A stretch of 64,000 nt of DNA from Saprospiraceae bacterium (GCA_016712145.1 JADJRO010000003.1:868001-932000); one strand, 5' to 3'. Positions 23,601 to 30,205 are shown, counted from the stretch's first letter. Program-made: numbers and translations. The notes: generated by a model from the letters alone, not told the origin.

Positions 23601-24795
23601 TGATGTTCAAATGTATGTTGGTCCATCCATGAAGAAACAAGTGATTACACATTCAGATGGGCACTTCATGTTTGGAGATTTGGATTACGGTCCTGCTTCC
23701 GAATATGTGGTTAGACCATTCAGAACTGATAATCCTATTAATGGAGTATCTACTGCAGACATCGTTAAAATCCAAAGACATATTCTTGGAATCGAAAGCT
23801 TGAACAGTCCTTATAAACTGATTGCAGCAGATGTTAATAACAGTGCTACAATAACTTCAGCAGACGTTTCTGAAATTAGAAGATTGATTTTGGGTATTAC
23901 ATCTGAATTCAGTAAAGTACAATCTTGGACATTTGTGCCTACTGCTTATACATTTGTTGATCCTACATATCCATTCAAGGCACCAAGAGAAGCCATTATA
24001 CCAATGCCAGACGCTGGTAAGCATAATGAAGATTTTGTTGCAATTAAAATGGGAGATGTTACCAACAATGCGCAAGCACATAACTTCAGTGGAATTTCCA
24101 GCAGACACAACGATCAACTTCATTTAGAAATTGAAAGTGGTAAATTGAAAGCCGGAGAGACCTATACCGTTGAGTTTAAATCAAGCAACTTTAATGATAT
24201 TGCAGGGTACCAGTTTACTCTGAAATTTGATCAGGAAGCAATGGTTTATACTGAATTAAAATCTGGAGTTCTTAATGTAGATGAATCTAATTTCGGAATG
24301 AAATCTCTTGAAAATGGAATCATCACAACCAGCTGGAATAATAAAGAAGGATTAAGCTTCGGTAAAGACGATGTGTTATTCTCATTGACATTTACAGCAA
24401 TGAAAGATGTTAATATTGAAGAACTGTTGGCAATTACCAGCGACATTACTGCTGCTGAAGCATACAATGCAAAATTGGATATTAAAGGAGTTGACTTAAG
24501 TGTTCGTACGGACAATGGTGTTGTTGAAAGTGGTGTATTTGAATTATACCAAAATTCACCAAACCCATTTGAGGTGGAAACTTCAATTAGCTTCAGATTA
24601 CCAAATGCAGGTCCAGCTTTATTGACAATCTATGATGTTACAGGAAAAGTTGTTCGGGTTTATGATATCAAAGGTGTGAAAGGTTTAAATACCTTGAAGA
24701 TCGAAAAAGATGAGATCGAAAACTCTGGTGTTCTTTACTATCAATTAGATGGTGCAGGCCACACAGCTACAAAGCGAATGACTAAATTGAAATAA
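8674..24795 (+). CDS. Giant multidomain HYR surface protein with dockerin-, cohesin-like and T9SS domains
   Basis: 5373 residues, Sec signal peptide ending MAFAQ, very Cys-rich. About 18-20 HYR/Ig-like modules are marked by DxTPP-type joints and DNC/DACGN motifs, in residues 145-550 and 2430-4900. Between them: a glycine-rich domain opened by a beta-sandwich motif (about 966-1223), three related ~300-residue modules in tandem (about 1454-2347), an inserted glutamine-amidotransferase-like fold (about 2658-2870), a lamin-tail-like domain (about 3278-3440) and a P/proprotein-convertase-like domain (about 3506-3660). Near the C-terminus are two dockerin-type Ca-binding repeats (about 5022-5079), a cohesin-like beta-sandwich (about 5149-5276) and a T9SS type A sorting domain (5289-5373, ELYQNSPNPF). 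It is probably a secreted adhesin or matrix protein; no catalytic site is evident. It follows the FAS1 lipoprotein by 12 bases and ends at an intrinsic terminator. Confidence 0.9.
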   Translation: MINLSTFDASLRSRLLGWCCSLALILGLTPMAFAQPTCTVGSGNTLTGPTGPPNLTVNFDAGCSVVVPNVLPRWTATPGAGYVLINISQAPLAGTPYTAPKAGTCNNEDVNVLVTALFFFAGNLLDPSDDILCSLVRTDVILLRDNTPPTVTPPGITLDVGPGCTVTAAQITATLNAGNVDDNCTTDAFLLSTATVISALPPTLTCPTSPQGPFGVTIRVTDACGNTGTGIQSVTLRDLTIPTITCPPQQTTFWDANCQTTLADYRPLASATDICGGPAFTYSIRLVAPLSPVNTFPTRVPGGSICPSARLDLVRLCARDCFGNGNLDPVPPALPSNCCTFNLLILDNTPPTATALCPPPQNLFAGANCTVNIPDLRFAGLFADNCDPINPAAIVQTPPPGPFNAAGLLCNGPITLNVSFSYTDCNGNGPTIHNCGVLITISDNTAPSGTVVCPPGVTYLNLDVDPVTCQYTTATLPSDFFDGLATVADNCDPSPEIFTVCNNPPGFPCYTYDCYFLGPDIVELGARDCAGNVNPNIGTCEIFVRANPADANWTNPGRICLNTGQLPLNLCTFITGVTCGEWSGDQVSPGRCNAGGGIFNPTQPGAYAVTYTIGDANCHVELTRVINVEQSTNPPYLIADFALCACPDELIDLETFLLGSAPEGGNWIIQNPGGLDFVLLPPPGPGNSHAALYNDGCGISRVIYEYTDCNNNARRDTILVDFHRCAELEVATTDIRCQGDATFSTLTNLRGCDNYIVRVFSGLIPGGTHMTTIGAFTFPSFNLNPPAGNYSITWSVQDPSGVCPEISRTDVVTIYQKPASNNSSVTGITNPGPQCETRTWPMTLSMFNALDRAGNPLTADNIRWFGDGITDNGVDGLFTPPDTDSDGLPGPGFFTVCVNAGDPKCEETFCITIEVRNNVAGSCTLDDYRACLEPGATISFADLLDSRAINGGKFTILSTPSDSLEFNYTGSIQTYVVPAGVTSLNIEAIGAGGGFNGGRGARMSGTVNVTPGHVLQILVGQQGFSNGCGAGGGGGGSFVFNQTTNTPLIVAGGGGGGSSNFGGVDASIGTSGTADSGGFGTPGVGGSGGSPCVITNGVNGAGGGGLTGNGATNTGFGRITGGGLAFINGGAGGIANPSLGANGGFGGGGASAYCTVGGGGGGGYSGGAGGWHSFGDFPPSCTGGFNNTRYGGGGGGSFNAGSSQVNMAGVQTGNGFVKIKAGNTNFVNVQSGDMVNGLVYLGGCGTVTYQYTITSCPQDITCIGTIVINQKAHIDLIGEQTFCANDLALYTLRNNGTTSLCGNPGVFAGPGVVNAGNGATATFSPSVAGEGTHLVTYTIGTNTPGGPNCQDIDTMVMIVYAASDPSFNLPSNICADVTSFTLSLSNPHASVNAGSPDGIAEVIWSGDGVTDGTGNDPNGTFNPSVAGPGYHLICVMTGEANCMKYNCKLIYVAPVNDPSLIADRSFSCFDFDFGSGPFIIFDLSQLYAGTNTTRGGTWSIISSASAAVIGNESLRGGPGCYQLRYSLPARYTGATGGCAAVSEDIFITLGEEPQTGFDLAEEVCWNGIAGSVVLPTSYHGETYGNGTSSRTFQWTASIVSGAGPVPNFGTPTSQTPSVTIMGAGVFNICLTETLNYPACGAAGGISCSRQYCELLTVHQTTAVSIPSWTRFGPLCTDDACVDLDLRITGTTGGVFTGTGVRLGPGGHPNYEFCPSLSGPGIHAVTYTVQNGAGCTAVETHNIEVFAPVTAVCAQNNFGIACAVHRLGSVQTYGGFTNAAVSTLPVFISSYYTHGEFDLTGFLCPTATRGGTWTLISSPTNAIGSGITGFVQNNTLIYSDPGCYTIRYTVTAFPGADGACTSSFDYTLSVGEEPTPRFSIPDQTCWAVGVPTITYDIPANYLLSTLPHPNTTLFFRGFSSSNNAVATVSNGGVVTIVGAGTATICMQEHYDNSGCTFVECRKEFCQTITVTNTVTASSPTWTGFGPICVDAACVDLDALVTGTKGGIFTGQGVQPATGGHPNYEFCPSIAGVGTHVVTYTVQSPDGCSNVLSRNIIVAPLANATLVNKQIPCILEPGGVIPLSVLFASNATTGGGTWTFAGTPPSGAQIMGGNLVFTQAGCYCFTYTVQTVPGATGGGCFAQNTACLQISEQPTPGFSVQNEICWSTNDPVTTFNPLVNSPSYDPAGTVTRSWATNPTPLPAITLNTTNGAFTINGPVPVGGLVFDLCMTENITTPSCGPTSGPNQVTPPNAQVVCSEVYCERISIRDGTLLNATFTASPVNPCLGQSVTLTPVLGGGTFTGLGVTNSGNGGPGTFVANACGIYAVTYTVDDPNGCNNSYTLNIYTDTVKSTLNLPTPITVNCQNPLSPSMATWAAGASASDNCAGVTVTSRVFDRQSSCSPGTGTYVFVFTATDACGNTRVGYANYTVQDITPPVISGGANLVVECGNDVYARVYNWIDTHAGTTATDACDASTFLSWTNNFSGLINNYCGTAIPVVFTVRDRCGNTSSITFTLQVRDQTPPVWNVRPQNLTVECDNSNDPYSQVSAWLRSNGNGVALDSCQTTVNYTNNYNGLSGGCNRNTGSALVTFSAFDVCGNVSTAQATVTIVDRTAPSILSPAKDTMVECNGTGNLQEFAIWIANHGGATAADLCSGLTCQPLANARVALITSNPFPWGSNTYTNEMNAVFGVGNWDRFDFNVNAATVFSRNYRLVYVDGGDAAANAFNTFVGNNNNLIESWVTCGGRLFLNAAPNQGANINLGFGGVVIQYPAFTANVIQANPHAIFNGPFLPTGATYSGNFFGHSLVGPPTMKTIIRENGGTNGTVLAESFWGGGLVLFGGMTSTNFHSPQPNATNLKQNMLDYLNTTPLQTDLNVLNGGIFVWDTTLMRTEVTCGANRRLTYMFNALDSCGNISVGTIAKFIIRDTTLPVWSLPPSNATAQCDSRGNIAQLNAWLAANGNGTIQADACNGTVRVEHDLVREYDRCSNTDSTVYRFTAYDCSGNSATREASFIIIDTQAPTLVTPARDTTISCENLSGNNDDELIGWLNIRARFSTTDACSDQITYTNDYQSLNWVRVCGPSRFVDVTFRATDDCGNFTTSRARFAIVDTTRPRFLNCPPPIVQDAEKDHCDAYVTVPKLIAIDNCTHQDSIVITQIYGPNPVQYRFPVGTTILKYEARDLCNNRDTCTIKVVVNDYWDVPSITCPANVDVINTPGVCGVNNLQGLAPVSVKDVCPHTAVLYVIKNETGDTLKKGIRDASGSNFPKGNNSVCYTVQDQPILLITEVTQQIDAIVVGPTSPLPTFIAPSDTNGDYVEITNFGPSSIDVSCLSLQIFQGGVLVGTYTLPNMPGPVLPAGGVLTLHVGAAIAGFPDNPARFFYNMNLPEAVINMPRGYVLNHLGLRNVDAVTTNGYNITGQGTPAMTAAGWNGISATNVDRGSYYRWCIFDSNTPNDWRLAEACEPASIGTVNPILVPFVFPSNGLTTSVQTIAAQKDTCCFNVLVRDTETPMCATNDTLTFSGLTGTATGPSCTSFSLTVPANPATKILDVWVRNLNLTVTNFANSEVTLIHPDGTRIRLWNDGNCNGTTNINAFRISDLDATKINAANCGTLGTGLNYKPDQPLAVLCPKSAAGTWRLEVENNSPAPSSLTLNSWSLTIISQRAYAQRDTIISNIPNLCAADLMWIHPDVMDNCCMGTVDVEYIPVPMAGAPLPKVPTGGRVANGSKTTLRFDVGMTRVVYTLTDMSGNTGTCEFKVTVRDTQRPVFLNCPKDYTINLQGGECFAFLEVNPALNWFENCDSTRLVVDPPLNSQLSIGVHVIRATITDRAGNSSVCTWTITVNEFRPNGTDLACHDQINFSLGPNCTGTLTADELLAGINYGCKDKFTLIIEDWITGARHSNNFTTADIGRCFKVTVIDPTTGNKCWSKVCIEYKATPSISCPRDTTVPCNSSLDPSVLGNPLITTCVFDYDIHWDDVIEKARDCDFPIAFIIHRTFTVTNELGNGSQCTQTIRVRGFDLSAIEWPRSYDNLDLPALKCNEKRYDKDVTPHILPSPYCVDGYLLDSAYWYATGGDPSIVDPFTRDLSGDRIPKRLGWNYLEGGVNDQHPNPSPIYYDEHPNWRNSGACWGPTQVVKWLGTGIPSLGGQPLSKDNKECNLSIRYDDEVYDVCANGYEILRYWKVRNMCLPPLAGVNPVEYIQVIKVLDEEGPKVAYPDTVIVGTGPWTCDGTWEVPFPWITDNCSDSVSYTVRSWTGTPIQQADGSWIIINMKLGGHNVIITAQDACGNKTEKSIKVNVIDNTPPVAVCDRNIVVSISGNQSAGDNYGKIFAEDINDGSFDNCKAHVFYKAIRMDQLRGTNNGSNANQADNGTNCAGVNGDDNSILDGNQIYFDDHVKFCCSDVGKKIMVVLRVFDLEPGDGPIAPSRMNQNGNLFGHYSDCMIEIEVQDKGVPTVVPPPNIVVSCWFWFDVDKLDDPNDPTFGRVVTDLGDRHKVVTNDLVCYNYCVRNDITGYPGYVPGAPPSNPPAWNRACDYYRSLFDTAHYDRKYELVWGFDGYVLSNCGNTPTISVNDNRECGQGQITRTIVARGPNGVSVTGTQIIWVVDCDPFYINGADNCDPDDDITWPGNCTGQATTIDGCGADISPDNPLLGRPVVENGADDLCSLISIEYVDEIFTIEPDACFKVLRHWTVIDWCQYDPSIDPTKGRWEYLQIIKVHDTDKPVVSISVGDCEPAVKNATDNICYGHISLTADATDNCSPLDWLFYDYKIDLFNDGIGVHSGYDYKVGPLTRKEFAAGRTPLFHHNPAADDENNPFDASGNYPVGIHKICWFVEDGCGNIGTLCQLFEIKDCKAPTPYCLTGVITVPMPASKCVTIWAKDLDRGSFDNCTDQDDLLFYFNGDPNATSITICCDDFVAAGANDELLVDVQMWVEDEEGNTDYCKTVIIVQDNQDICPNTGNAKGRITGDLKTEKGDETEFGDVQMYVGPSMKKQVITHSDGHFMFGDLDYGPASEYVVRPFRTDNPINGVSTADIVKIQRHILGIESLNSPYKLIAADVNNSATITSADVSEIRRLILGITSEFSKVQSWTFVPTAYTFVDPTYPFKAPREAIIPMPDAGKHNEDFVAIKMGDVTNNAQAHNFSGISSRHNDQLHLEIESGKLKAGETYTVEFKSSNFNDIAGYQFTLKFDQEAMVYTELKSGVLNVDESNFGMKSLENGIITTSWNNKEGLSFGKDDVLFSLTFTAMKDVNIEELLAITSDITAAEAYNAKLDIKGVDLSVRTDNGVVESGVFELYQNSPNPFEVETSISFRLPNAGPALLTIYDVTGKVVRVYDIKGVKGLNTLKIEKDEIENSGVLYYQLDGAGHTATKRMTKLK

Positions 24796-24823
24796 ACATT
24801 TAATAATGTTGACAAAATAAAAA

Positions 24824-24848
24824 GGCTGCCCATTTGGGCAGCCTTTTT
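24824..24848 (+). terminator. Rho-independent terminator of the giant gene
   Basis: GGCTGCCC, loop ATTT, GGGCAGCC, then TTTTT, with matching A's before the stem. It lies 28 bp after the stop codon. Confidence 0.95.
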
Positions 24849-24854
24849 ATTTTA

Positions 24855-25558
24855 TTTGTATTTAGACCAAACTTAAATCTGAACTAGCGGTTTAATTCAA
24901 TTGAAAAAATTGATTGATTCTTTTGACTTGTTATGTGATTTTTGGTAATTATAATGCCCCATTGAATTTTAAATAGTCATCGAACATTGAAAATTTGGAT
25001 AGCTGCTTCGAAACAAATATTTTTATTGCTCAATGCTCAATGTACAATGCTCAATTTTCAATATTCAATGTTACAATCCTATAATGTTGTAATGGTGCAA
25101 TTGGGTAAATCTAATTTCGTTTAATGAATAGTAATTTAGCAATAGCGGGTTGTTCATTAGCTGCTTTTGATTAAGAGTGTATTTAAGAAATAAATTTTAT
25201 ACTAGGGATTTGTTAAACCTAGCGTAGAAGCAGGAAGAAGCTTGTTGTGTTATCAACGAATTGGTCCGTTGCAAAATTTAAATTCAATCAAACGCTATTC
25301 AAACCACGGCCGACAATAATTGGTTTTTCTACAAAGAATCATCAACGCTGTACTTAATTTATATTAAAAAGTCAAGCTATTTTAGGTTAGGACAAGTTTC
25401 TAATAACAACTAACAACAATCACCTATCAATTATTTTATTTCACACAGAGACGCAAAGCCACAAAGAAATTCACAAGTTCCTACAATCAACTATCAACTA
25501 TCAACTATCAACTATCAACGATCATCTATCAACTAACATTAGTAATGCTGCTATTAAT
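24855..25558. other. Gene-free spacer with simple repeats
   Basis: About 700 bp without a credible gene. Low-complexity repeats of CAATGCTCAAT type are at 25029-25075. A segment reading CACAGAGACGCAAAGCCAC (near 25443) resembles a short intergenic repeat seen in many unrelated bacteria. A heptamer array follows at 25485-25534. No terminator for the mutase operon was recognised. Confidence 0.5.
25485..25534 (+). repeat. ATCAACT heptamer tandem array
   Basis: About seven 7-nt units, most of them exact ATCAACT and a few with one change (ATCAACG, ATCATCT). Related heptamers recur at about 49357-49388. Unit size and lack of spacers rule out CRISPR. Confidence 0.85.
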
Positions 25559-27688
25559 TTAATATCGCGCTAATAGTTTGAGAAGAACTGTTTTAGCTGC
25601 TGTAGGTACCGGAGTGCCCGGGCCGAATATGGCGATCACTCCTTGATTGAATAAAAATTCAAAGTCCTTTTCCGGAATAATCCCGCCTAGAACCACCAAA
25701 ATATCAGAACGGCCAATTTGGTTTAATTCCTGAATTAACTCAGGGACCAAGGTTTTATGACTCGCTGTGAGTGAAGAGATCCCAATCACATGGACATCAT
25801 TTTCAGCAGCTTGCTTTGCAACTTCAGCCGGTGTTTGAAATAGTGGGCCAATGTCAACATCAAAACCCAGATCAGCAAATCCGGTTGCGACAATACGGGA
25901 GCCGCGGTCATGTCCATCTTGGCCTAATTTTGCAACCAGAATGCGAGGACGTCTGCCATTTAGTTTGGCAAAGTCGTCTGATAATTTTATGACTTCATTC
26001 ATCATCGGCTTTTCCTGAAAACTTCTGAAATATACACCAGAAACAATTTTCGGATCAGAGGAATAACGACCAAACACATTTTCAAGTGCCTGGCTGATCT
26101 CTCCAAGACTGGCACGAGCCTTTGCTGCCCGAATGCAACATTCCAGTAGGTTGCCATTTCCTGTGCGAGCCAGGGCTTCTAATTCGTTTAAACAAGCGTA
26201 CACTAACTCTTGATTCCTATTTAACCGGATGGTTTTTAAAAGTGCTATTTGTTCTTCACGGACTCTGGCATTATCGACTTCCAGAATTTCAAATTCAGAA
26301 GCTTCCTGCCGTTCATTATAAATATTTACTCCAATGATTGAATCGATGCCAGAATCGATTCGCGCCTGTTTTCTTGTGGCTGCTTCTTCAATTTTTAATT
26401 TAGGTAAGCCAATATGAATCGCTTTTGTCATCCCTCCTAATTCCTCAATTTCCTGGATGAGCTTCTTGCTTTTAGTGTATAACTGATTTGTCAAATATTC
26501 TATTTGATAGGATCCTCCAAAAGGATCTACTGTATTACAAATTTTTGTTTGTTTTTGAATATATAATTGGGTCTCTCTTGCAATGCCTGCAGAAAATTCA
26601 CTGGGCAATGCAATGGCTTCATCCAGTGAATTTGTATGTAAGGACTGGGTGCCTCCAAAAACTGCAGCTAGAGCTTCGATACACGTTCGAGCGACATTAT
26701 TGAAAGGCTCTTGCTCGGTAAGGCTCCAACCCGAAGTTTGGCAATGGGTTCTTAATGCCAGTGATTTTGGATTTTTAGGTTTGAATTCTGCAACCAATTC
26801 TGCCCATAACAACCTGGCAGCTCTTAACTTAGCCACTTCCATCATAAAATTCATTCCAATTCCAAAAAAGAATGAAATCCTGGGAGCAAAATCATCTATG
26901 TCTAAACCTGCCTTTAAGCCGGTTCGGATGTATTCTAATCCATCTGCCAGGGTATAGGCTAGTTCAATATCCGCAGAAGCTCCAGCTTCTTGCATGTGAT
27001 ACCCGCTGACACTTATTGCATTAAACTTGGGAAGATTTGTTGAACAATATTTAAAAATATCGGATACAATTTTCATGGAAGGTTCTGGCGGATAGATGTA
27101 AGTATTTCGAACCATGAATTCCTTCAAGATATCATTCTGAATCGTACCGGATAGTTTCTGACTTGCTATGTTTTGCTCTTCGGCCAATGCAATATAAAAT
27201 GCAAGAATTGGAAGCACGGCACCATTCATGGTCATCGATACTGAAATCTGATCCAGGGGAATCTGATCAAATAGTATTTTCATATCCTCAATACTATCAA
27301 TGGCAACGCCTGCTTTGCCGACATCCCCCCGAACGCGTGGATGGTCGGAATCATATCCACGATGGGTAGCTAAATCAAATGCAACGGATAGTCCTTTTTG
27401 TCCTGCTGCAAGATTTTTTTTATAAAATGCATTGCTGTCTTTGGCATTGGAAAAACCAGCATATTGTCTGATAGTCCATGCTTGATTTAAATACATGCTT
27501 GCATAGGGACCTCGTAAAAAAGGGGCAATACCTGAAACATAGTATTTATAATTTTCATCCAACTCAGAGGGAGTCAAAAAGGATTTTATGACAATCGATT
27601 CTGAGGTTTCAAATGTGTGTACTGCATCCGGCGTAGGAAATTCCGGATGACTCCATTTTAGATTTTTGATTTTTTTTAAATCTAACAT
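25559..27688 (-). CDS. mutB: Methylmalonyl-CoA mutase, large (catalytic) subunit
   Basis: Adenosylcobalamin-dependent interconversion of methylmalonyl-CoA and succinyl-CoA. The 709 residues match the family length. The N-terminal TIM barrel shows RQYAGFSNAKDSNAFYKKNL, FDLATHRGYDSDHPRV and FGGTQSLHTNSLDEA. The C-terminal B12-binding domain (about residues 575-709) carries the base-off signature DGHDRG with its axial His, and GISSLTASH. It is the last gene of a minus-strand operon (biotin carrier, mutA-like, biotin carboxylase, mutB) with a 7-bp gap to the upstream gene. The operon therefore joins the carboxylation of propionyl-CoA to its rearrangement. Methylmalonyl-CoA epimerase is not in the window. 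Confidence 0.95.
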   Translation of the reverse strand: MLDLKKIKNLKWSHPEFPTPDAVHTFETSESIVIKSFLTPSELDENYKYYVSGIAPFLRGPYASMYLNQAWTIRQYAGFSNAKDSNAFYKKNLAAGQKGLSVAFDLATHRGYDSDHPRVRGDVGKAGVAIDSIEDMKILFDQIPLDQISVSMTMNGAVLPILAFYIALAEEQNIASQKLSGTIQNDILKEFMVRNTYIYPPEPSMKIVSDIFKYCSTNLPKFNAISVSGYHMQEAGASADIELAYTLADGLEYIRTGLKAGLDIDDFAPRISFFFGIGMNFMMEVAKLRAARLLWAELVAEFKPKNPKSLALRTHCQTSGWSLTEQEPFNNVARTCIEALAAVFGGTQSLHTNSLDEAIALPSEFSAGIARETQLYIQKQTKICNTVDPFGGSYQIEYLTNQLYTKSKKLIQEIEELGGMTKAIHIGLPKLKIEEAATRKQARIDSGIDSIIGVNIYNERQEASEFEILEVDNARVREEQIALLKTIRLNRNQELVYACLNELEALARTGNGNLLECCIRAAKARASLGEISQALENVFGRYSSDPKIVSGVYFRSFQEKPMMNEVIKLSDDFAKLNGRRPRILVAKLGQDGHDRGSRIVATGFADLGFDVDIGPLFQTPAEVAKQAAENDVHVIGISSLTASHKTLVPELIQELNQIGRSDILVVLGGIIPEKDFEFLFNQGVIAIFGPGTPVPTAAKTVLLKLLARY

Positions 27689-27695
27689 GCAACAA

Positions 27696-29180
27696 TTAAT
27701 TATACGTTTTTCTGTTGCTTTTCCAATTTGTTACAAGTCCTGAATTCATTTTAGGAAGGCTGACTTGCATCATATAAATTTTCAGTGCGGCTAAAGCGGC
27801 AGCTTCTTCAAACGCTACATCATTGTGTTCTGCTAAATAGGCTTCGTAATTTTTTAGAATAAATCCGGTATCAAAATCACCCCGAATAAATTCGGGATGA
27901 TTTAAAACATAGCTTCCAAAATCAAGGGTAGTTTCAATGCCCTTAATTTGAAATTGATTGATTGCTTTTTTTAATTTTTCAATTGCTTCCAAGCGATTTG
28001 TTCCATGTGAGATCAATTTTCCAATTAATGGATCATAATGTATTGGTATTTCCATTCCTTCACAATATGCATCATCCAATCGGATGCTTTGATCTGCAGG
28101 TGGGCGATATATCTCCAGAGTTCCGGTACTTGGTAAAAATTGATTCAATGGATCTTCTGCACAAATACGAAGCTCAATACTGTGTCCATTGATTTTTAAG
28201 TCTTGCTGATTTAAATTTAATTTTTTACCATCTGCTATTTCAATTTGCAATTGGACCAAGTCAATACCGGTTATCATTTCAGTCACGGTATGCTCAACTT
28301 GTAAGCGCGTGTTCATTTCAAGAAAATAATAATTCAAATGCTCATCGGCTAAAAACTCAACAGTTCCAGCACCTACATAGCCGCAAGCCAATGCGAGTTT
28401 CAAAGCATCTTGTCCCATTTTTTCGCGAAGTTCTGAGGATAAGCAGCTTGAAGGGGCTTCTTCAATAATTTTCTGATGCCTTCTTTGAATACTGCATTCA
28501 CGTTCAAATAAATGAATGCCATTGCCAAATGAATCTGTAAAAATCTGAATTTCTATATGTCTTGGTTTTGAAATATATTTTTCAATAAAAACGGAAGCAT
28601 CACCAAAGGATGCCATGGCTTCATTTCCAGCTGATTTTAATTGTTGTGCTAATTCATCCAGTGAATGGACAATGCGCATTCCTTTTCCACCACCACCGGC
28701 GGAAGCTTTAATTAATAATGGAAATCCAATTTGAGTGGCAATTAAATTGGCTTCTTCTAATGATTGAATCGCATGATCCGTCCCGGGAACTAAAGGGACG
28801 TTCATTTTAGTAGCAGTTTGTTTAGCTCCAATTTTACTTCCCATTTTTTCCATTGCGGAAGCTGGTGGTCCAATAAATTTTATAGATGTTGATTCAACTA
28901 ATTTAGCAAAAGCCGGATTTTCACTCAAGAAGCCATAGCCTGGATGAATGGCATCTGAATTTGTGTCGATTGCTGCTTGCAAAATGCGGTCCATTTTTAA
29001 ATAGGAATCCCTGGATGCAGCTTCTCCAATATAAATTGCTTCATCTGCAGCAAGGGTATGCAGCGCATAACGATCTGCTTCACTATATACGGAAACTGTT
29101 TTAATTCCCATTTTTTTTGCAGTACGGATTATACGTAAAGCAATTTCTCCTCTATTGGCTATAAGTATTTTACGAATCAT
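27696..29180 (-). CDS. pccA: Biotin carboxylase subunit of propionyl-CoA carboxylase
   Basis: ATP-dependent carboxylation of biotin on its carrier. The 494 residues cover the preATP-grasp domain (RKILIANRGEIALRIIRTAK), the ATP-grasp domain with the glycine-rich loop KASAGGGGKGMRIV and the ERECSIQRRHQKIIEEAPS motif, the catalytic stretch EMNTRLQVEHTVTE and the biotin carboxylase C-terminal domain (HSIELRICAEDP). Unlike typical PccA it has no C-terminal BT and biotinyl domains; the biotinyl domain is a separate gene at 30206-30613. It overlaps the upstream mutA-like gene by 11 bases, indicating translational coupling. It could be called accC by homology, but the operon context supports a propionyl-CoA role. 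Confidence 0.88.
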   Translation of the reverse strand: MIRKILIANRGEIALRIIRTAKKMGIKTVSVYSEADRYALHTLAADEAIYIGEAASRDSYLKMDRILQAAIDTNSDAIHPGYGFLSENPAFAKLVESTSIKFIGPPASAMEKMGSKIGAKQTATKMNVPLVPGTDHAIQSLEEANLIATQIGFPLLIKASAGGGGKGMRIVHSLDELAQQLKSAGNEAMASFGDASVFIEKYISKPRHIEIQIFTDSFGNGIHLFERECSIQRRHQKIIEEAPSSCLSSELREKMGQDALKLALACGYVGAGTVEFLADEHLNYYFLEMNTRLQVEHTVTEMITGIDLVQLQIEIADGKKLNLNQQDLKINGHSIELRICAEDPLNQFLPSTGTLEIYRPPADQSIRLDDAYCEGMEIPIHYDPLIGKLISHGTNRLEAIEKLKKAINQFQIKGIETTLDFGSYVLNHPEFIRGDFDTGFILKNYEAYLAEHNDVAFEEAAALAALKIYMMQVSLPKMNSGLVTNWKSNRKTYN

Positions 29181-30201
29181 AATTTAAACTCAATTGAATG
29201 CTGTTCCATAAATGTTCGGCAATTTGTTCTGTTAAGTTTTCTATGCTATACGAACCCGATAAGGGATCAAGTGTTTGATTTAAAAAAGCTTCATGTTGCA
29301 AAATCTGCAATAGATGGACAGAAGTGCGCAACCATTTTTTATTTTTATACTCCATAGTTTGATCGGAAGCTGGTAATATGATTGCATCCGGACTTGAGAG
29401 TGCGGCTGAAAGAGCAATGCTAGATAAACTGATCAGGTTTGAATTAATAGAATCATTCAATACCGATGTATCAATGGTAAGTTCAAAATGGGAATTGAAA
29501 TTAATTCGGAAGACCGTTTCAAGTCGAAGTAAAAGCAATTTGAGCGCACGGACAGAAGCAACATTTAGCAGAAAGTCGTGGCTAAGATTTATTGATATAA
29601 TTAATTTCTCAGATGTCAAATTTGTTTTAGAAAGAAAAGTAAGCAGGTCGCTTATTTTACTTGTCCAGGAATTGGTATTGTATGTTGGGAAGGAAACGAA
29701 AATATGTTTAGTCTTTTCTGTAAAGTCACCGGTGACAAAGTTGATAAAAAAATCAGAACCTGGATAATTTAATAGGATGTACGCTTCAATTTCATGTGCT
29801 GTCGTGTTATGATACACGTTCCAACGACTCGTGATGAGGTCCAATTGAATGTCATGAAGCAAGGTATCAAGGTATCCACGATCAATGGGTGCATTGCATT
29901 CAAGACTAATATAATCTGCTCCATTTTTTAATGCATGGAGTAAAAAGTCGTTGTTCTGTTTAGCTTCGGTAAGTTCTAAATGAATCCCACATTTCCAGTG
30001 CTTAGAAGGCAATGAAGCTGAAAGAATTGTGCTCGCCATCAAACCTTCTGTATAAAATGGAAATGCCTTGACCGTAATCGCGTCATCAATTTTCCGATCT
30101 GCCTGGGCAATTTCTAGATTTGGATTTTCTTTTTTAATTTGTTCGATCCAAGAATCTAGGTTTTGTTTTGGCCAGATTTGATATATCGAATCTGAATTCA
30201 T
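29170..30201 (-). CDS. mutA: Methylmalonyl-CoA mutase small-subunit-like protein, shortened
   Basis: Only 343 residues, against about 460-640 for known MutA. It aligns with the TIM-barrel part: EIAQADRKIDDAITVKAFPFYT near the N-terminus and QTLDPLSGSYSIENLTEQIA near the C-terminus, matching the DPxxGSYxIE motif of mutases. The C-terminal B12-binding domain is absent, as expected for a non-catalytic partner that has been further trimmed. It lies between the biotin carrier (4-bp gap) and biotin carboxylase (11-base overlap), and would form the heterodimer with MutB. The sequence is strongly diverged, so the assignment depends partly on position. Confidence 0.75.
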   Translation of the reverse strand: MNSDSIYQIWPKQNLDSWIEQIKKENPNLEIAQADRKIDDAITVKAFPFYTEGLMASTILSASLPSKHWKCGIHLELTEAKQNNDFLLHALKNGADYISLECNAPIDRGYLDTLLHDIQLDLITSRWNVYHNTTAHEIEAYILLNYPGSDFFINFVTGDFTEKTKHIFVSFPTYNTNSWTSKISDLLTFLSKTNLTSEKLIISINLSHDFLLNVASVRALKLLLLRLETVFRINFNSHFELTIDTSVLNDSINSNLISLSSIALSAALSSPDAIILPASDQTMEYKNKKWLRTSVHLLQILQHEAFLNQTLDPLSGSYSIENLTEQIAEHLWNSIQLSLNYDS

Positions 30202-30205
30202 ACAC

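Noticed and set aside
25485..25534. Possible CRISPR array
   Set aside because: The unit is only 7 nt with no spacers and no cas genes are near.
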